NCBI GenBank assembly: GCA_002483265.1
Contig: DLHO01000018.1
Span: forward strand, 62,239 to 126,238
DNA length: 64,000 nucleotides
Direction: 5' to 3'
Source: Flavobacteriales bacterium UBA7666
GTDB taxonomy: Bacteria; Bacteroidota; Bacteroidia; Flavobacteriales_D; Crocinitomicaceae
The position numbers and the translations under genes were made by a program. Below are positions 52,004 through 59,416 of the stretch, piece after piece. The notes beneath the pieces were generated by a model. That model saw nothing but the letters and a program-made list of their open reading frames with translations. It was not told the DNA's origin and ran no database searches. Numbering within the stretch: the first letter of the stretch is position 1; each line of letters begins with the position of its first letter.

Positions 52004-53278
52004 ATGAAAACAATCATCTTTACTTTCTTGGTTCTGTTGGCGAGTGTAAACAGTTTCGGCCAAAAGAAATACAACAAAATCCTGATCGAAAGCGCAACAC
52101 TTCATATCGGTAACGGAAATGTGATCAGCACCGGCTCTGTCGGAATTGAGAACGGGATCATTACTTTAGTGAAAAACACTCTGGCTTATACTTACAACAA
52201 ATCGGATTGGGACACGGTGATCAACTTAAGCGGACATCATCTTTATCCTGGTTTCGTTGCACCAAACTCTACCTTGGGTTTAACCGAGATTGATGCTGTA
52301 AGAGCTTCCCGTGATTACCATGAAATGGGAACTTACAATCCACATGTGCGTGCGCAAATTGCATACAATTGTGAATCGGCGGTGATTGAAACGGTTCGTA
52401 CTAATGGAGTATTGATCATTCAAACTACTCCGCGTGGCGGAAGAATTTCCGGTCAATCCAGTTTGATGACGAGTTCTTGCTGGAACTGGGAAGACGGAAC
52501 GGTAAAAGCCGATGATGGAATTCACATTGAGTGGCCGAATGCGTATAATCGTTCGTGGGGCGATCCAATCACCAGACCAAATGAAACCTACGAAGATCAA
52601 AAGCGTGAACTCATTGCTTATTTGAATGCGGCAAAAACAAGTGCCAACAACAAAGACAAAAGCACTCCAATTCAATACAGTGCTTTAAGCGATTGTTTTA
52701 CAGGTGAAAAACGTTTTTACTTTCATGCCAATGAGGTGCAGCAAATCAATGATATCCTGGATCTGATTACGGAACTGGAGATCAAATTCCCGGTAATCGT
52801 TGGGGGATACGAAAGCTATTTGGTAGCTGACCGCTTGAAAATTAAAAAAGTACCGGTCATGATCGGCCGCCTTCATTCCTTGCCGCAACACGAGGACGAC
52901 CCATTTGATCTACCCTATAAATTACCTTTCTTATTACAGCAGGCTGGAGTTCCCTTCTGTTTACAGAATGAGGGCGATATGGAAGCAATGAATGCGCGCA
53001 ACCTGCCGTTCCTTGCTGGAACAGCGATGTCTTATGGTTTAACGGAGGAAGAAGCCATCCGTTCGATTACCCTGAGTGCTTGCGAGATCATGGGAATTGC
53101 TAAAAACTACGGTAGTATTGAGATCGGTAAGAAAGCTACGCTTTATGGTTCGGCAGGTTCTGCTTTGGAAATGAAAGGCAACCAGGCTTCGCTGCTGTTA
53201 ATCAACGGAAACTTTGTCCCGACAACGAATTTTCAAACGGAATTGTACAAGAAGTATAAAAATAAATATGGAAAATAG
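52004..53278 (+). CDS. Secreted amidohydrolase-like protein lacking metal ligands
   Basis: 424 residues from MKTIIFTFLVLLASVNSFGQ, a signal peptide; the upstream frame lies inside the previous gene. Amidohydrolase fold parts are present (NGIITLVKNTLAYTY, LTEEEAIRSITLSACEIMG, GSIEIGKKATLYG). The HxH position reads LYPGFVAPNSTLGLTEIDAV, so the metal site is lost, as in the N-terminal module of its neighbour, to which it is related (PNST(L/M)G). It may pair with the active neighbour. Confidence 0.82.
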   Translation: MKTIIFTFLVLLASVNSFGQKKYNKILIESATLHIGNGNVISTGSVGIENGIITLVKNTLAYTYNKSDWDTVINLSGHHLYPGFVAPNSTLGLTEIDAVRASRDYHEMGTYNPHVRAQIAYNCESAVIETVRTNGVLIIQTTPRGGRISGQSSLMTSSCWNWEDGTVKADDGIHIEWPNAYNRSWGDPITRPNETYEDQKRELIAYLNAAKTSANNKDKSTPIQYSALSDCFTGEKRFYFHANEVQQINDILDLITELEIKFPVIVGGYESYLVADRLKIKKVPVMIGRLHSLPQHEDDPFDLPYKLPFLLQQAGVPFCLQNEGDMEAMNARNLPFLAGTAMSYGLTEEEAIRSITLSACEIMGIAKNYGSIEIGKKATLYGSAGSALEMKGNQASLLLINGNFVPTTNFQTELYKKYKNKYGK

Positions 53279-53281
53279 TCA

Positions 53282-53303
53282 GGGACGCGAAGCATCGCGT
53301 CCC
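53282..53303 (+). terminator. GC-rich hairpin after the amidohydrolase pair
   Basis: GGGACGCGA-AGCA-TCGCGTCCC is a perfect 9-bp stem with a tetraloop, 4 bases after the stop codon. No T-run follows, so it may be a stabiliser or repetitive element rather than a true terminator. Confidence 0.55.
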
Positions 53304-53338
53304 CACATATTTCCCATATTGAGTCCGTCGGGTGGAAA

Positions 53339-53957
53339 GGATTAAATTCTTCCTTCTGTTTCTGATTATCTCCCGATTACCAACAGTTTAATGGATTAAA
53401 CAAATGAAAGTAATTACCAGCTTTTTTTTCTTGTTTTTGCTAACTGCATGTTATAATGAAGAAGTAGTTTCTTCTGAATTGATAATTAGGAAATCAACCG
53501 CTTATAAACATGAAATCGAATTGCCGGTGCATCATGAAGGGAGAGGAAATATACACCAACTGGATGCGTCTAAATATAGTTTTGAAGATTCTGACTGGTT
53601 GTACCTGAATAAAAACATGGGAAAAGTTAGTTACAAGGATCTTGTTTTAACGCATGAAAGAAATAAGACGAATTACCCGCATTGTCAATCAAAATTAAGA
53701 GGCTTTATCCGTTTTAAGGAGGATTCTATTAACATCCGATTAATTGTACCACACTATATAGATCAGGATACAATCGTTGATGAATGGAATAATTATAAGT
53801 ACAATGGTAATTATAAGTTGAAAAAGGATCTTGAATCCAACTCAACTAGAAAGTAAGAGCTAGAATGAGAGCGGAGAATGAGGATTAAATTCTTGTCAGC
53901 TGCTGACTATTTCTGATTCTCTCCGGCTAGGTATCGGTTTAATGAATCAAATAAATG
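53339..53957 (+). repeat. Leader-type sequence duplicated on both sides of the 53404 gene
   Basis: Copy 1 (53339-53406) and copy 2 (53882-53957) both begin GGATTAAATTCTT, contain TTTCTGATT.TCTCC and end with GTTTAATG.AT.AAA(C/T)AAATGAA at a start codon. Copy 2 leads only into a short frame (53955-54143) antisense to the next gene, so it may be the remnant of a lost second gene. Confidence 0.5.
53404..53856 (+). CDS. Small lipoprotein of unknown function
   Basis: 150 residues. Signal peptide MKVITSFFFLFLLTAC gives a lipobox with Cys near 16. The rest is basic and aromatic, with DYIDQ-like acidic patches (VPHYIDQDTIVDEWNNYKYN). No domain is recognised. The ~65 bases before its start are repeated, diverged, after the gene at 53882-53957. 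Confidence 0.65.
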   Translation: MKVITSFFFLFLLTACYNEEVVSSELIIRKSTAYKHEIELPVHHEGRGNIHQLDASKYSFEDSDWLYLNKNMGKVSYKDLVLTHERNKTNYPHCQSKLRGFIRFKEDSINIRLIVPHYIDQDTIVDEWNNYKYNGNYKLKKDLESNSTRK

Positions 53958-53963
53958 AACGTA

Positions 53964-54830
53964 TCATGTCGGATGATTTTTCAGAACCTTCTGCTTATTA
54001 AACTTGTTTTGGGATACATATCGAATATCTGGTCGCAGCAGTATGCTCTTACAAAACCCCGAACGCTTCACGTTTTTAAACTTAGTTGCTACTTTGCACT
54101 CATTCACTCCGATAATCCCCATCGAATGGACTTTCCCTTTTAAGGGGATAAGTCTCCCATTTCCTTCACAAAAGAAAACCACCCGCAGACAGATAATCTC
54201 AATACCATTCATGGCAGTAAGATCTTCAATGATCAAAGATATTTCTTCCTGATTTTCTCTTGAAGTAATCATCATCAGTGAACAAGAAGTATTAAATTCC
54301 CGCTTCTCAAAATCAATCCCGGTCCTTACCAGTGTTAACCCGGCATGCGTGGCATTCTCCGGAAATGCAGAAGATCGCAGTTTCAGAGCATCAACCCTAA
54401 TTCCAGTACCGATTACGGGGGAATTCTCTAGCAATTCATACGTTTTCACGTTTTCGTTAAATTGAAAAATCCGGAACCATTGATTTACATCCGGATTTGT
54501 CATTGCCACTTCAGGTCTGCGCTTACCGCGCGGATGGATATCATCTTGTTGTTTCAGAGCCACTAGCTCTTTGTTCATCCGGTTCACCATCGTACCATCC
54601 TTCACCTGTTTAATTAGAGGACTCAAAGCGTCACGGATTAACTTACCAGTACTTGAGACAATTGCAAATTCGGAACTGGCATCGCGAGCATCTGCATAAC
54701 GCGGATCAGTGTGGTATTGCTTTGCCGTAACACCACCAGTGTGACGTACCAAATATCCATGCAGGCGGTCGTGGTAGAAAGAGTATTCTTCCATTCTGCC
54801 AGTAATCCTGCATTCAATTTGCTTTGCCAT
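53964..54830 (-). CDS. Conserved protein of unknown function
   Basis: 288 residues. The N-terminal part (MAKQIECRITGRMEEYSFYH, DRLHGYLVRHTGGVTAKQYH) has a basic, aromatic character and no signal peptide or membrane helix. A middle strand-rich region includes GIRVDALKLRSSAFPENATH and FNTSCSLMMITSRENQEEIS. I do not recognise a family, although proteins with this beginning seem common in Bacteroidota. It stands alone and converges on the lipoprotein gene. Confidence 0.7.
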   Translation of the reverse strand: MAKQIECRITGRMEEYSFYHDRLHGYLVRHTGGVTAKQYHTDPRYADARDASSEFAIVSSTGKLIRDALSPLIKQVKDGTMVNRMNKELVALKQQDDIHPRGKRRPEVAMTNPDVNQWFRIFQFNENVKTYELLENSPVIGTGIRVDALKLRSSAFPENATHAGLTLVRTGIDFEKREFNTSCSLMMITSRENQEEISLIIEDLTAMNGIEIICLRVVFFCEGNGRLIPLKGKVHSMGIIGVNECKVATKFKNVKRSGFCKSILLRPDIRYVSQNKFNKQKVLKNHPT

Positions 54831-54872
54831 GGTTTAAATCAAAATAATCTGTGATGTAAGTAAGTTACGAAA

Positions 54873-54892
54873 AATAATTACGAATTACGAAT
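54873..54892. repeat. 20-base repeat, copy of 26619-26638
   Basis: AATAATTACGAATTACGAAT occurs exactly at both positions; each contains an internal direct repeat ATTACGA. Confidence 0.6.
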
Positions 54893-55063
54893 GATTTCTA
54901 TTAGATGACTGGTGACTTCGTAGCTCAGTCACTACGGATTGAAAAAGACCCAGCGGTAGATTTTCGATCCTCAATCACTGCGGGTCACGGTGGGGTATCT
55001 ATACTTAATGCATGCTTGGGCCCCGAAGGATATACGCTTTATGTATCCTGTTGATAGGGAAGT

Positions 55064-55152
55064 AAATTCAAAATGATGAATGCAAAATTCAAAAATATTT
55101 TCATTTAAAATAAGTCTCCTCTTTTTGAATTTTAACTTTTGCATTTTGAATT
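55064..55152. repeat. Fold-back (inverted) intergenic element
   Basis: Left arm 55065-55095 (AATTCAAAATG ... AAAATTCAAAAA) pairs with right arm 55122-55152 (TTTTTGAATTTT ... GCATTTTGAATT). The two ends of each arm match perfectly, the centre differs. It is AT-rich, with a 26-base loop. Confidence 0.55.
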
Positions 55153-55215
55153 CCTTTTAACCTTTCCTAACAAAAGCTTCTTTTAGATTGAATGGACATT
55201 CTCAATTTTGTTTCC

Positions 55216-55223
55216 TATTTTTG
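55216..55223 (+). promoter_or_regulatory. sodA: -7 box for sodA
   Basis: TATTTTTG, 25 bases before the ATG. No standard -33 TTTG at ~20 bases. Confidence 0.5.
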
Positions 55224-55248
55224 TTAGACAACATAAAATAGAAATATC

Positions 55249-55851
55249 ATGGCATTTGAATTACCAAAATTAGCATACGCATACGATGCACTAGAGCCAC
55301 ATATTGATGCTCGCACAATGGAGATCCACTATACAAAACATCACCAGGCATACGCAACGAACTTAAATAACGCAATTGCGGGAACTGATTTAGAAGGAAA
55401 ATCTATTGAGTATATTCTACAAAACTGCAAAGACAAACCAGCTGTTCGCAACAACGGTGGTGGTTTCTGGAATCACAACTTGTTTTGGGAAATCATGGCA
55501 CCAAATGCCGGAGGAACTCCAACAGGTGAATTGGCTCAGGCAATCAACGATGCATTCGGAACATTTGAGCATTTCAAAGAAGAGTTTTCAAAAGCTGGAA
55601 CAACACGCTTTGGTTCAGGTTGGGCTTGGTTGTGTGTTGAAGGAGGAAAATTGGTAGTTTGTTCAACAGCAAACCAAGACAATCCGATCATGGGTGAAGG
55701 TTGTAAAGGAACACCGATCTTAGCGATGGATGTTTGGGAACACGCTTACTACCTGCATTACCAAAACCGTCGTCCGGATTACATCAATGCATTCTTTAAT
55801 GTAGTAAACTGGGATGCAGTTGCAAAGAAATACGCAGCAGCGAAGAAATAA
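55249..55851 (+). CDS. sodA: Superoxide dismutase, Fe/Mn type
   Basis: 200 residues. Converts superoxide to oxygen and peroxide. Metal ligands visible: His in [16 protein letters not shown] (~27), His in [14 protein letters not shown] (~75), Asp and His in [16 protein letters not shown] (~160/164). GSGWAWL is also conserved. No signal peptide, so cytoplasmic. Fe versus Mn use cannot be decided from the sequence alone. Followed by two terminator hairpins. Confidence 0.97.
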   Translation: MAFELPKLAYAYDALEPHIDARTMEIHYTKHHQAYATNLNNAIAGTDLEGKSIEYILQNCKDKPAVRNNGGGFWNHNLFWEIMAPNAGGTPTGELAQAINDAFGTFEHFKEEFSKAGTTRFGSGWAWLCVEGGKLVVCSTANQDNPIMGEGCKGTPILAMDVWEHAYYLHYQNRRPDYINAFFNVVNWDAVAKKYAAAKK

Positions 55852-55880
55852 GAGAAAGCACTGCTTTCGATAAAAGACAA

Positions 55881-55896
55881 GCGTTAGCGCAGTCAT
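55881..55896 (+). repeat. Short dispersed repeat GCGTTAGCGCAGTCAT
   Basis: Resembles 37570-37585 (12 of 16 bases) and part of 55971-55986. It lies between the sodA stop and its terminator. Confidence 0.4.
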
Positions 55897-55904
55897 AAAT
55901 AATT

Positions 55905-55938
55905 AAAAGCCCTGATTCTAAACGGATCGGGGCTTTTT
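55905..55938 (+). terminator. sodA: Terminator after sodA
   Basis: AAAAGCCCTGAT and ATCGGGGCTTTTT form a long stem around TCTAAACGG, with one G-T pair, then a T-run. Confidence 0.85.
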
Positions 55939-55950
55939 GTTTCCCACAGA

Positions 55951-55984
55951 ACGCTTACGCCGTAGCTTTAGCGTTGGCGCAGGA
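55951..55984 (+). repeat. Dispersed ~34-base intergenic repeat, copy A
   Basis: Begins ACGCTTACGCCGTAGCTTTA and ends GGCGCAGGA. The reverse complement of 46796-46829 matches it at about 26 of 34 positions. No ORF covers it. Confidence 0.5.
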
Positions 55985-56075
55985 ACACGGGGAGCACAGA
56001 TGAATATTAGTATTTTATGTTCTTCCGTGCCCGTCCGTGGGAGAAAATAACAGAATCCCCGCTACCCGGAAAAAT

Positions 56076-56109
56076 AAAAAGCCCCGAGGATAAATGTCGG
56101 GGCTTTTTT
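56076..56109. terminator. Bidirectional terminator
   Basis: AAAAAGCCCCGA-GGATAAATG-TCGGGGCTTTTT, a perfect 12-bp stem with T-runs on both strands. It serves the minus-strand choice-of-anchor L gene that ends at 56128. Confidence 0.92.
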
Positions 56110-56127
56110 TGAACGTAAATAAATGAA

Positions 56128-57765
56128 CTATTGCTTCGTAACAACCAATCTTTTTGGAGCCGACTGATCCATGCGAATCAGGTAAACCCCTTGTTTCAAA
56201 TTGCTGATATCGAAACTTGTTTTTAAACCATTTGGATAAATTTCTGTTACAACTGCCCCATCAATGGTAACAATCTGAATTACTTTTACCGCTTGGTCTG
56301 AAGTGATTTCGATCATTTTATCAGCAGGGTTCGGAGCAATGCTCCACTGAATTTCTTTGTATTCGTCTAATCCTAAGTAAGGAGTTCCGTTTATTTCAAT
56401 TCCGCTTGGAAGAATGGCGTAATCTGCATCCAACACGACACCGTCAACAGGCACATCAAAGAACAAAGTATCTGTGTGAGGAATGTATGGAACATCTACC
56501 AACAAATAATAAGATCCTGCTGCTACGTGATTGATTGTATAAGTTCCGTCAGAAGCAGTATAAGCAAAACCTCTTGTTTCATGTGTCAGTGAATTCTTCA
56601 ACAACATCAAAGCTCCTTCAAACGGTACATTCAATGATTTCAAATACGAAGTATCTACTACAATTGTTCCGGAAACACTTCCTCCTGCACTCAACACATC
56701 CAAAGTATCTGCATTGATGTTTGCATTATTCAGGAAACAAGGTAATCCGATTGCATCAGCACTTGTCCAGGTAGAACTAGTTGCAAAATAAAGCGGAATT
56801 GCTCCGGGGAATAAAACCGGATCAGGTGTAAAACGTACATGATACAATCCTGTTGGCAAGCTGTCAGCTACATATGTTCCATTGGTCACATTCACCGTTT
56901 CTACCGGAATTGCAACCAGGGTATCCTGAACGAAGTTGAACACTTCCAAGACTCCTTCAGCCGGCTGACCATTTACTGTTAAGCTTCCTGAAATATCGTT
57001 ATTTGCTTCCTGCTCATCTAAGAAGATTGCAGAATCAAAAATTCCGTCGGAAACATCAGAGATCACTAATTTGATATGATACGTACTTCCTACTTGTGCA
57101 AAGAATTTTGCCTGTAGAGGAACCGTATAGGCATCAAATACGAAGTTTGCAGAGTTTGGACCAGTCATATTATCAATGTAATATTGTGAATTCACATACT
57201 GATTGATCGAATTGATCTCTACGGGAATTCCTGTTCCGGGAACATTCGCAATATTCACAGGCCCTGTTCCATTTTCAGAAACCAAGAATAAAAAGCGGTC
57301 ATTGTAAGTGGTGTTAGAGTACTCCGGATATTCTTCCGAAGCAAAAATATAATTGAATCGAATGGTATCCGTAATAATTGGAGTAAAATCAAAATGAACT
57401 GAAATTGCATCATGACTTGATGCACCTTGTCCGCTTAGATTACCGTATTGAATAATATCGTAATCACCGGCCATATTCAGATTGTAACTTGAAAACTGAG
57501 ACGAGGGTGCACTTGACATGTTCGGGAATCCTGTTGAAAGGACCAAACCACTGTTCACACCCAAAGCAGCACCATTTTCAAAACGGGCAATTTGTGCCTG
57601 AGTTCCCTGAATTCCTACATTGGAAATTCCCTGGCATTGAACACCAAAGATGTTTGTGATTAAGACTTCCAAATCCGAAACTCCGGAATAGACTAATTGG
57701 GAATTGGAATAATTGGAATAAGTTAGAAGGAGAGTAATAGCAAAAATTGTTTTCAATTGTTTCAT
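56128..57765 (-). CDS. Choice-of-anchor L domain protein with T9SS type A sorting domain
   Basis: 545 residues with signal peptide MKQLKTIFAITLLLTYSNYS. The choice-of-anchor L domain covers ~25-250 (GLVLSTGFPNMSSAPSSQFS, FNYIFASEEYPEYSNTTYND, VQVG-type strands). Two carboxypeptidase-regulatory-like segments follow (ISGSLTVNGQPAEGVLEVF, AYTASDGTYTINHVAAGSYY). The C-terminus (WSIAPNPADKMIEITS, FDISNLKQGVYLIRMDQ, KRLVVTKQ) is a type A T9SS sorting domain. Exported to the cell surface. Confidence 0.93.
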   Translation of the reverse strand: MKQLKTIFAITLLLTYSNYSNSQLVYSGVSDLEVLITNIFGVQCQGISNVGIQGTQAQIARFENGAALGVNSGLVLSTGFPNMSSAPSSQFSSYNLNMAGDYDIIQYGNLSGQGASSHDAISVHFDFTPIITDTIRFNYIFASEEYPEYSNTTYNDRFLFLVSENGTGPVNIANVPGTGIPVEINSINQYVNSQYYIDNMTGPNSANFVFDAYTVPLQAKFFAQVGSTYHIKLVISDVSDGIFDSAIFLDEQEANNDISGSLTVNGQPAEGVLEVFNFVQDTLVAIPVETVNVTNGTYVADSLPTGLYHVRFTPDPVLFPGAIPLYFATSSTWTSADAIGLPCFLNNANINADTLDVLSAGGSVSGTIVVDTSYLKSLNVPFEGALMLLKNSLTHETRGFAYTASDGTYTINHVAAGSYYLLVDVPYIPHTDTLFFDVPVDGVVLDADYAILPSGIEINGTPYLGLDEYKEIQWSIAPNPADKMIEITSDQAVKVIQIVTIDGAVVTEIYPNGLKTSFDISNLKQGVYLIRMDQSAPKRLVVTKQ

Positions 57766-57851
57766 AGCGAGGGTTATTTTCTTTCGATATAACCTAGACG
57801 CTGCACTTGAAATTAAAGTTGCTTAGAGCAAGCTAATAAATTGAAAAATTG

Positions 57852-58097
57852 TTAGTTAACCGCAATAACGCCTATGATTTCCGGAGCTACTTTCTTTACC
57901 GCTTCTTCCAATCCTGCTTTAATGGTCATCACGCTCATAGAGCAATCACTGCAAGCACCAAGTAATCTTACTTGCACAATACCTTCATCTGTAATATCAA
58001 CCAACTCCATATCTCCGCCATCGGCAATTAAGTGAGGTCTCAATTCACTTAGTGAAATATTTATTTTGTCAGCTAATTCGGATTTATTTAACACCAT
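57852..58097 (-). CDS. NifU-like iron-sulfur scaffold protein
   Basis: 81 residues, the C-terminal NifU domain alone. The CxxC is in LLGACSDCSMSVMTIKAGLE, the site for transient [4Fe-4S] binding. HLIADGGDMELVDI precedes it. Its start overlaps the 3' end of the Mrp gene by 14 bases, so the two are coupled and together likely move iron-sulfur clusters to target proteins. Confidence 0.95.
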   Translation of the reverse strand: MVLNKSELADKINISLSELRPHLIADGGDMELVDITDEGIVQVRLLGACSDCSMSVMTIKAGLEEAVKKVAPEIIGVIAVN

Positions 58098-59178
58098 CTT
58101 TTTGTGTTTTTAATGCTTTGCGTGCTTTTAGCACGTTCACCTCTTCGACAAAGATACGTACTAATTCTTCAAATGCTAGTGCAGTTGGCGTATTTTCCTG
58201 AAACACAGCCGGTCTACCCACATCTCCGGATTCACGCACGCCTTGAACCAAAGGAATATGTCCCAAAAAAGTTTCATTCATTCCTGCAGCCAGATTCTTC
58301 ACTCCGTCACGACCGAAAATGTAATATCTGTTATCCGGCAATTCAGCTGGCGTAAACCAGGACATGTTTTCTACTAACCCAACAATCGGAACATTGATCG
58401 TGTCCAGTTTGAACATGTTAACTCCTTTACGCGCATCTGCCAATGCTACTTCCTGCGGTGTACTAACGATTACAACGCCATCCAAAGGAACAGTCTGTAC
58501 CAATGAAAGGTGAATATCGCCGGTTCCAGGAGGAAGATCGATCAATAAATAATCCAATTCACCCCAATAAGCATCTGTAAACAATTGCGTCATAGCTTTT
58601 GCAGCCATCGGTCCTCTCCAAACAATTGCCTCGTCATTTTGAGAAAAGAATCCCATGGAAAGAATCTTGATCCCGTAACTCATTACCGGGTTGATCATCG
58701 GCTTTCCTTCTACATCGATCATTGTAGGTCTCTCTCCTACTACATCAAACATGGTTGGAATACTTGGTCCGTAAATATCTGCATCTACAATCCCTACACG
58801 GAAACCTGCTTTTGCAAGTCCTCCGGCTAAATTCGCTGTTACAGTAGATTTACCAACACCTCCTTTTCCGGAAGCAACCGCAATGATATTTTTAACTTCA
58901 GGAAGAATCTTGCGGTGTGTTTCACGAGCCTCGGAAGGCAAACCTTTTACCATGCAAGTGATCTCAATATGCTCTCCGAAAACGCGTTTCAGATTGAACT
59001 CCACCGCTTCCTGCATGCGCTTTCTTGCGTGCAATGCCGGATTAGAAGCATAGATCGTTAATGTAATTTTCGAATCCTCAATTTGTAACTCTTCTACAAA
59101 ATTGAGTGTAACAATATCTTTCTTTAGATCGGGCTCCAAAATGGTTCCCAATACTTCCAAAACTGCTTCCTTGGTCAT
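58084..59178 (-). CDS. Mrp/NBP35-type ATP-binding Fe-S carrier
   Basis: 364 residues. N-terminal MIP18/DUF59 domain (~1-85), then a P-loop NTPase with AVASGKGGVGKSTVTANLAG, DADIYGPSIPTMF, VWRGPMAAKAM and LPPGTGDIHLSL. The region where many homologues have CPxC reads GLVENMSWFTPAELPDNRYY, without cysteines. The adjacent NifU-like protein carries a CxxC. Cytoplasmic. Confidence 0.94.
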   Translation of the reverse strand: MTKEAVLEVLGTILEPDLKKDIVTLNFVEELQIEDSKITLTIYASNPALHARKRMQEAVEFNLKRVFGEHIEITCMVKGLPSEARETHRKILPEVKNIIAVASGKGGVGKSTVTANLAGGLAKAGFRVGIVDADIYGPSIPTMFDVVGERPTMIDVEGKPMINPVMSYGIKILSMGFFSQNDEAIVWRGPMAAKAMTQLFTDAYWGELDYLLIDLPPGTGDIHLSLVQTVPLDGVVIVSTPQEVALADARKGVNMFKLDTINVPIVGLVENMSWFTPAELPDNRYYIFGRDGVKNLAAGMNETFLGHIPLVQGVRESGDVGRPAVFQENTPTALAFEELVRIFVEEVNVLKARKALKTQKDGVK

Positions 59179-59196
59179 GGTAATTTATTTACTCTG

Positions 59197-59204
59197 CAAA
59201 AGTA
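59197..59204 (-). promoter_or_regulatory. -7 box for the Mrp-NifU operon
   Basis: Minus-strand TACTTTTG fits TAnnTTTG, 19 bases before the ATG. No clear -33 TTTG. Confidence 0.5.
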
Positions 59205-59368
59205 GCTATTCATTTGCGGAACTTCTCTTAAAATGCAAGTTTTATTTCCCGCAGAAGGTCACGGATTTGCCTCTGGCAAACACAGAAACAATTTTGGTCT
59301 TTTGTTTCTTGTGCGGGAGAAATGTACACAGCGTTCTAATTGTGATTAACAATTATTGAATCAAACAA

Positions 59369-59397
59369 AAAATCCCTCCGCCGTGGCGGAAGGATTT
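59369..59397 (-). terminator. Terminator of the giant repeat protein gene
   Basis: AAATCC(T)TCCGCC-AC-GGCGGA(G)GGATTT read on the minus strand, followed by a T-run. Begins 20 bases after the stop codon at 59417. Confidence 0.85.
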
Positions 59398-59416
59398 CTA
59401 TTATCTATTTCGAACC

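Larger units (their letters stand above)
54831..55248. other. Intergenic region with repeats upstream of sodA
   Basis: 418 bases without a gene. Holds the 20-base repeat AATAATTACGAATTACGAAT (54873-54892), a fold-back element (55064-55152) and a TATTTTTG -7 box for sodA (55216-55223). A GTAGCTCAGT string near 54920 looks like a tRNA D-arm but no tRNA folds here. Confidence 0.5.

Noticed and set aside
53955..54143. 62-codon frame after the second leader copy
   Set aside because: It lies antisense to the end of the 53964-54830 gene and does not resemble the lipoprotein after the first leader copy; kept only as part of the duplicated-leader finding.
54911..54986. tRNA-like stretch: GTAGCTCAGT, a TTCGATCC string and GTGAC/GTCAC ends
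   Set aside because: The D-stem cannot form (no GAGC partner), no anticodon arm of 5 bp with a 7-base loop is present, and the strings are at wrong distances.
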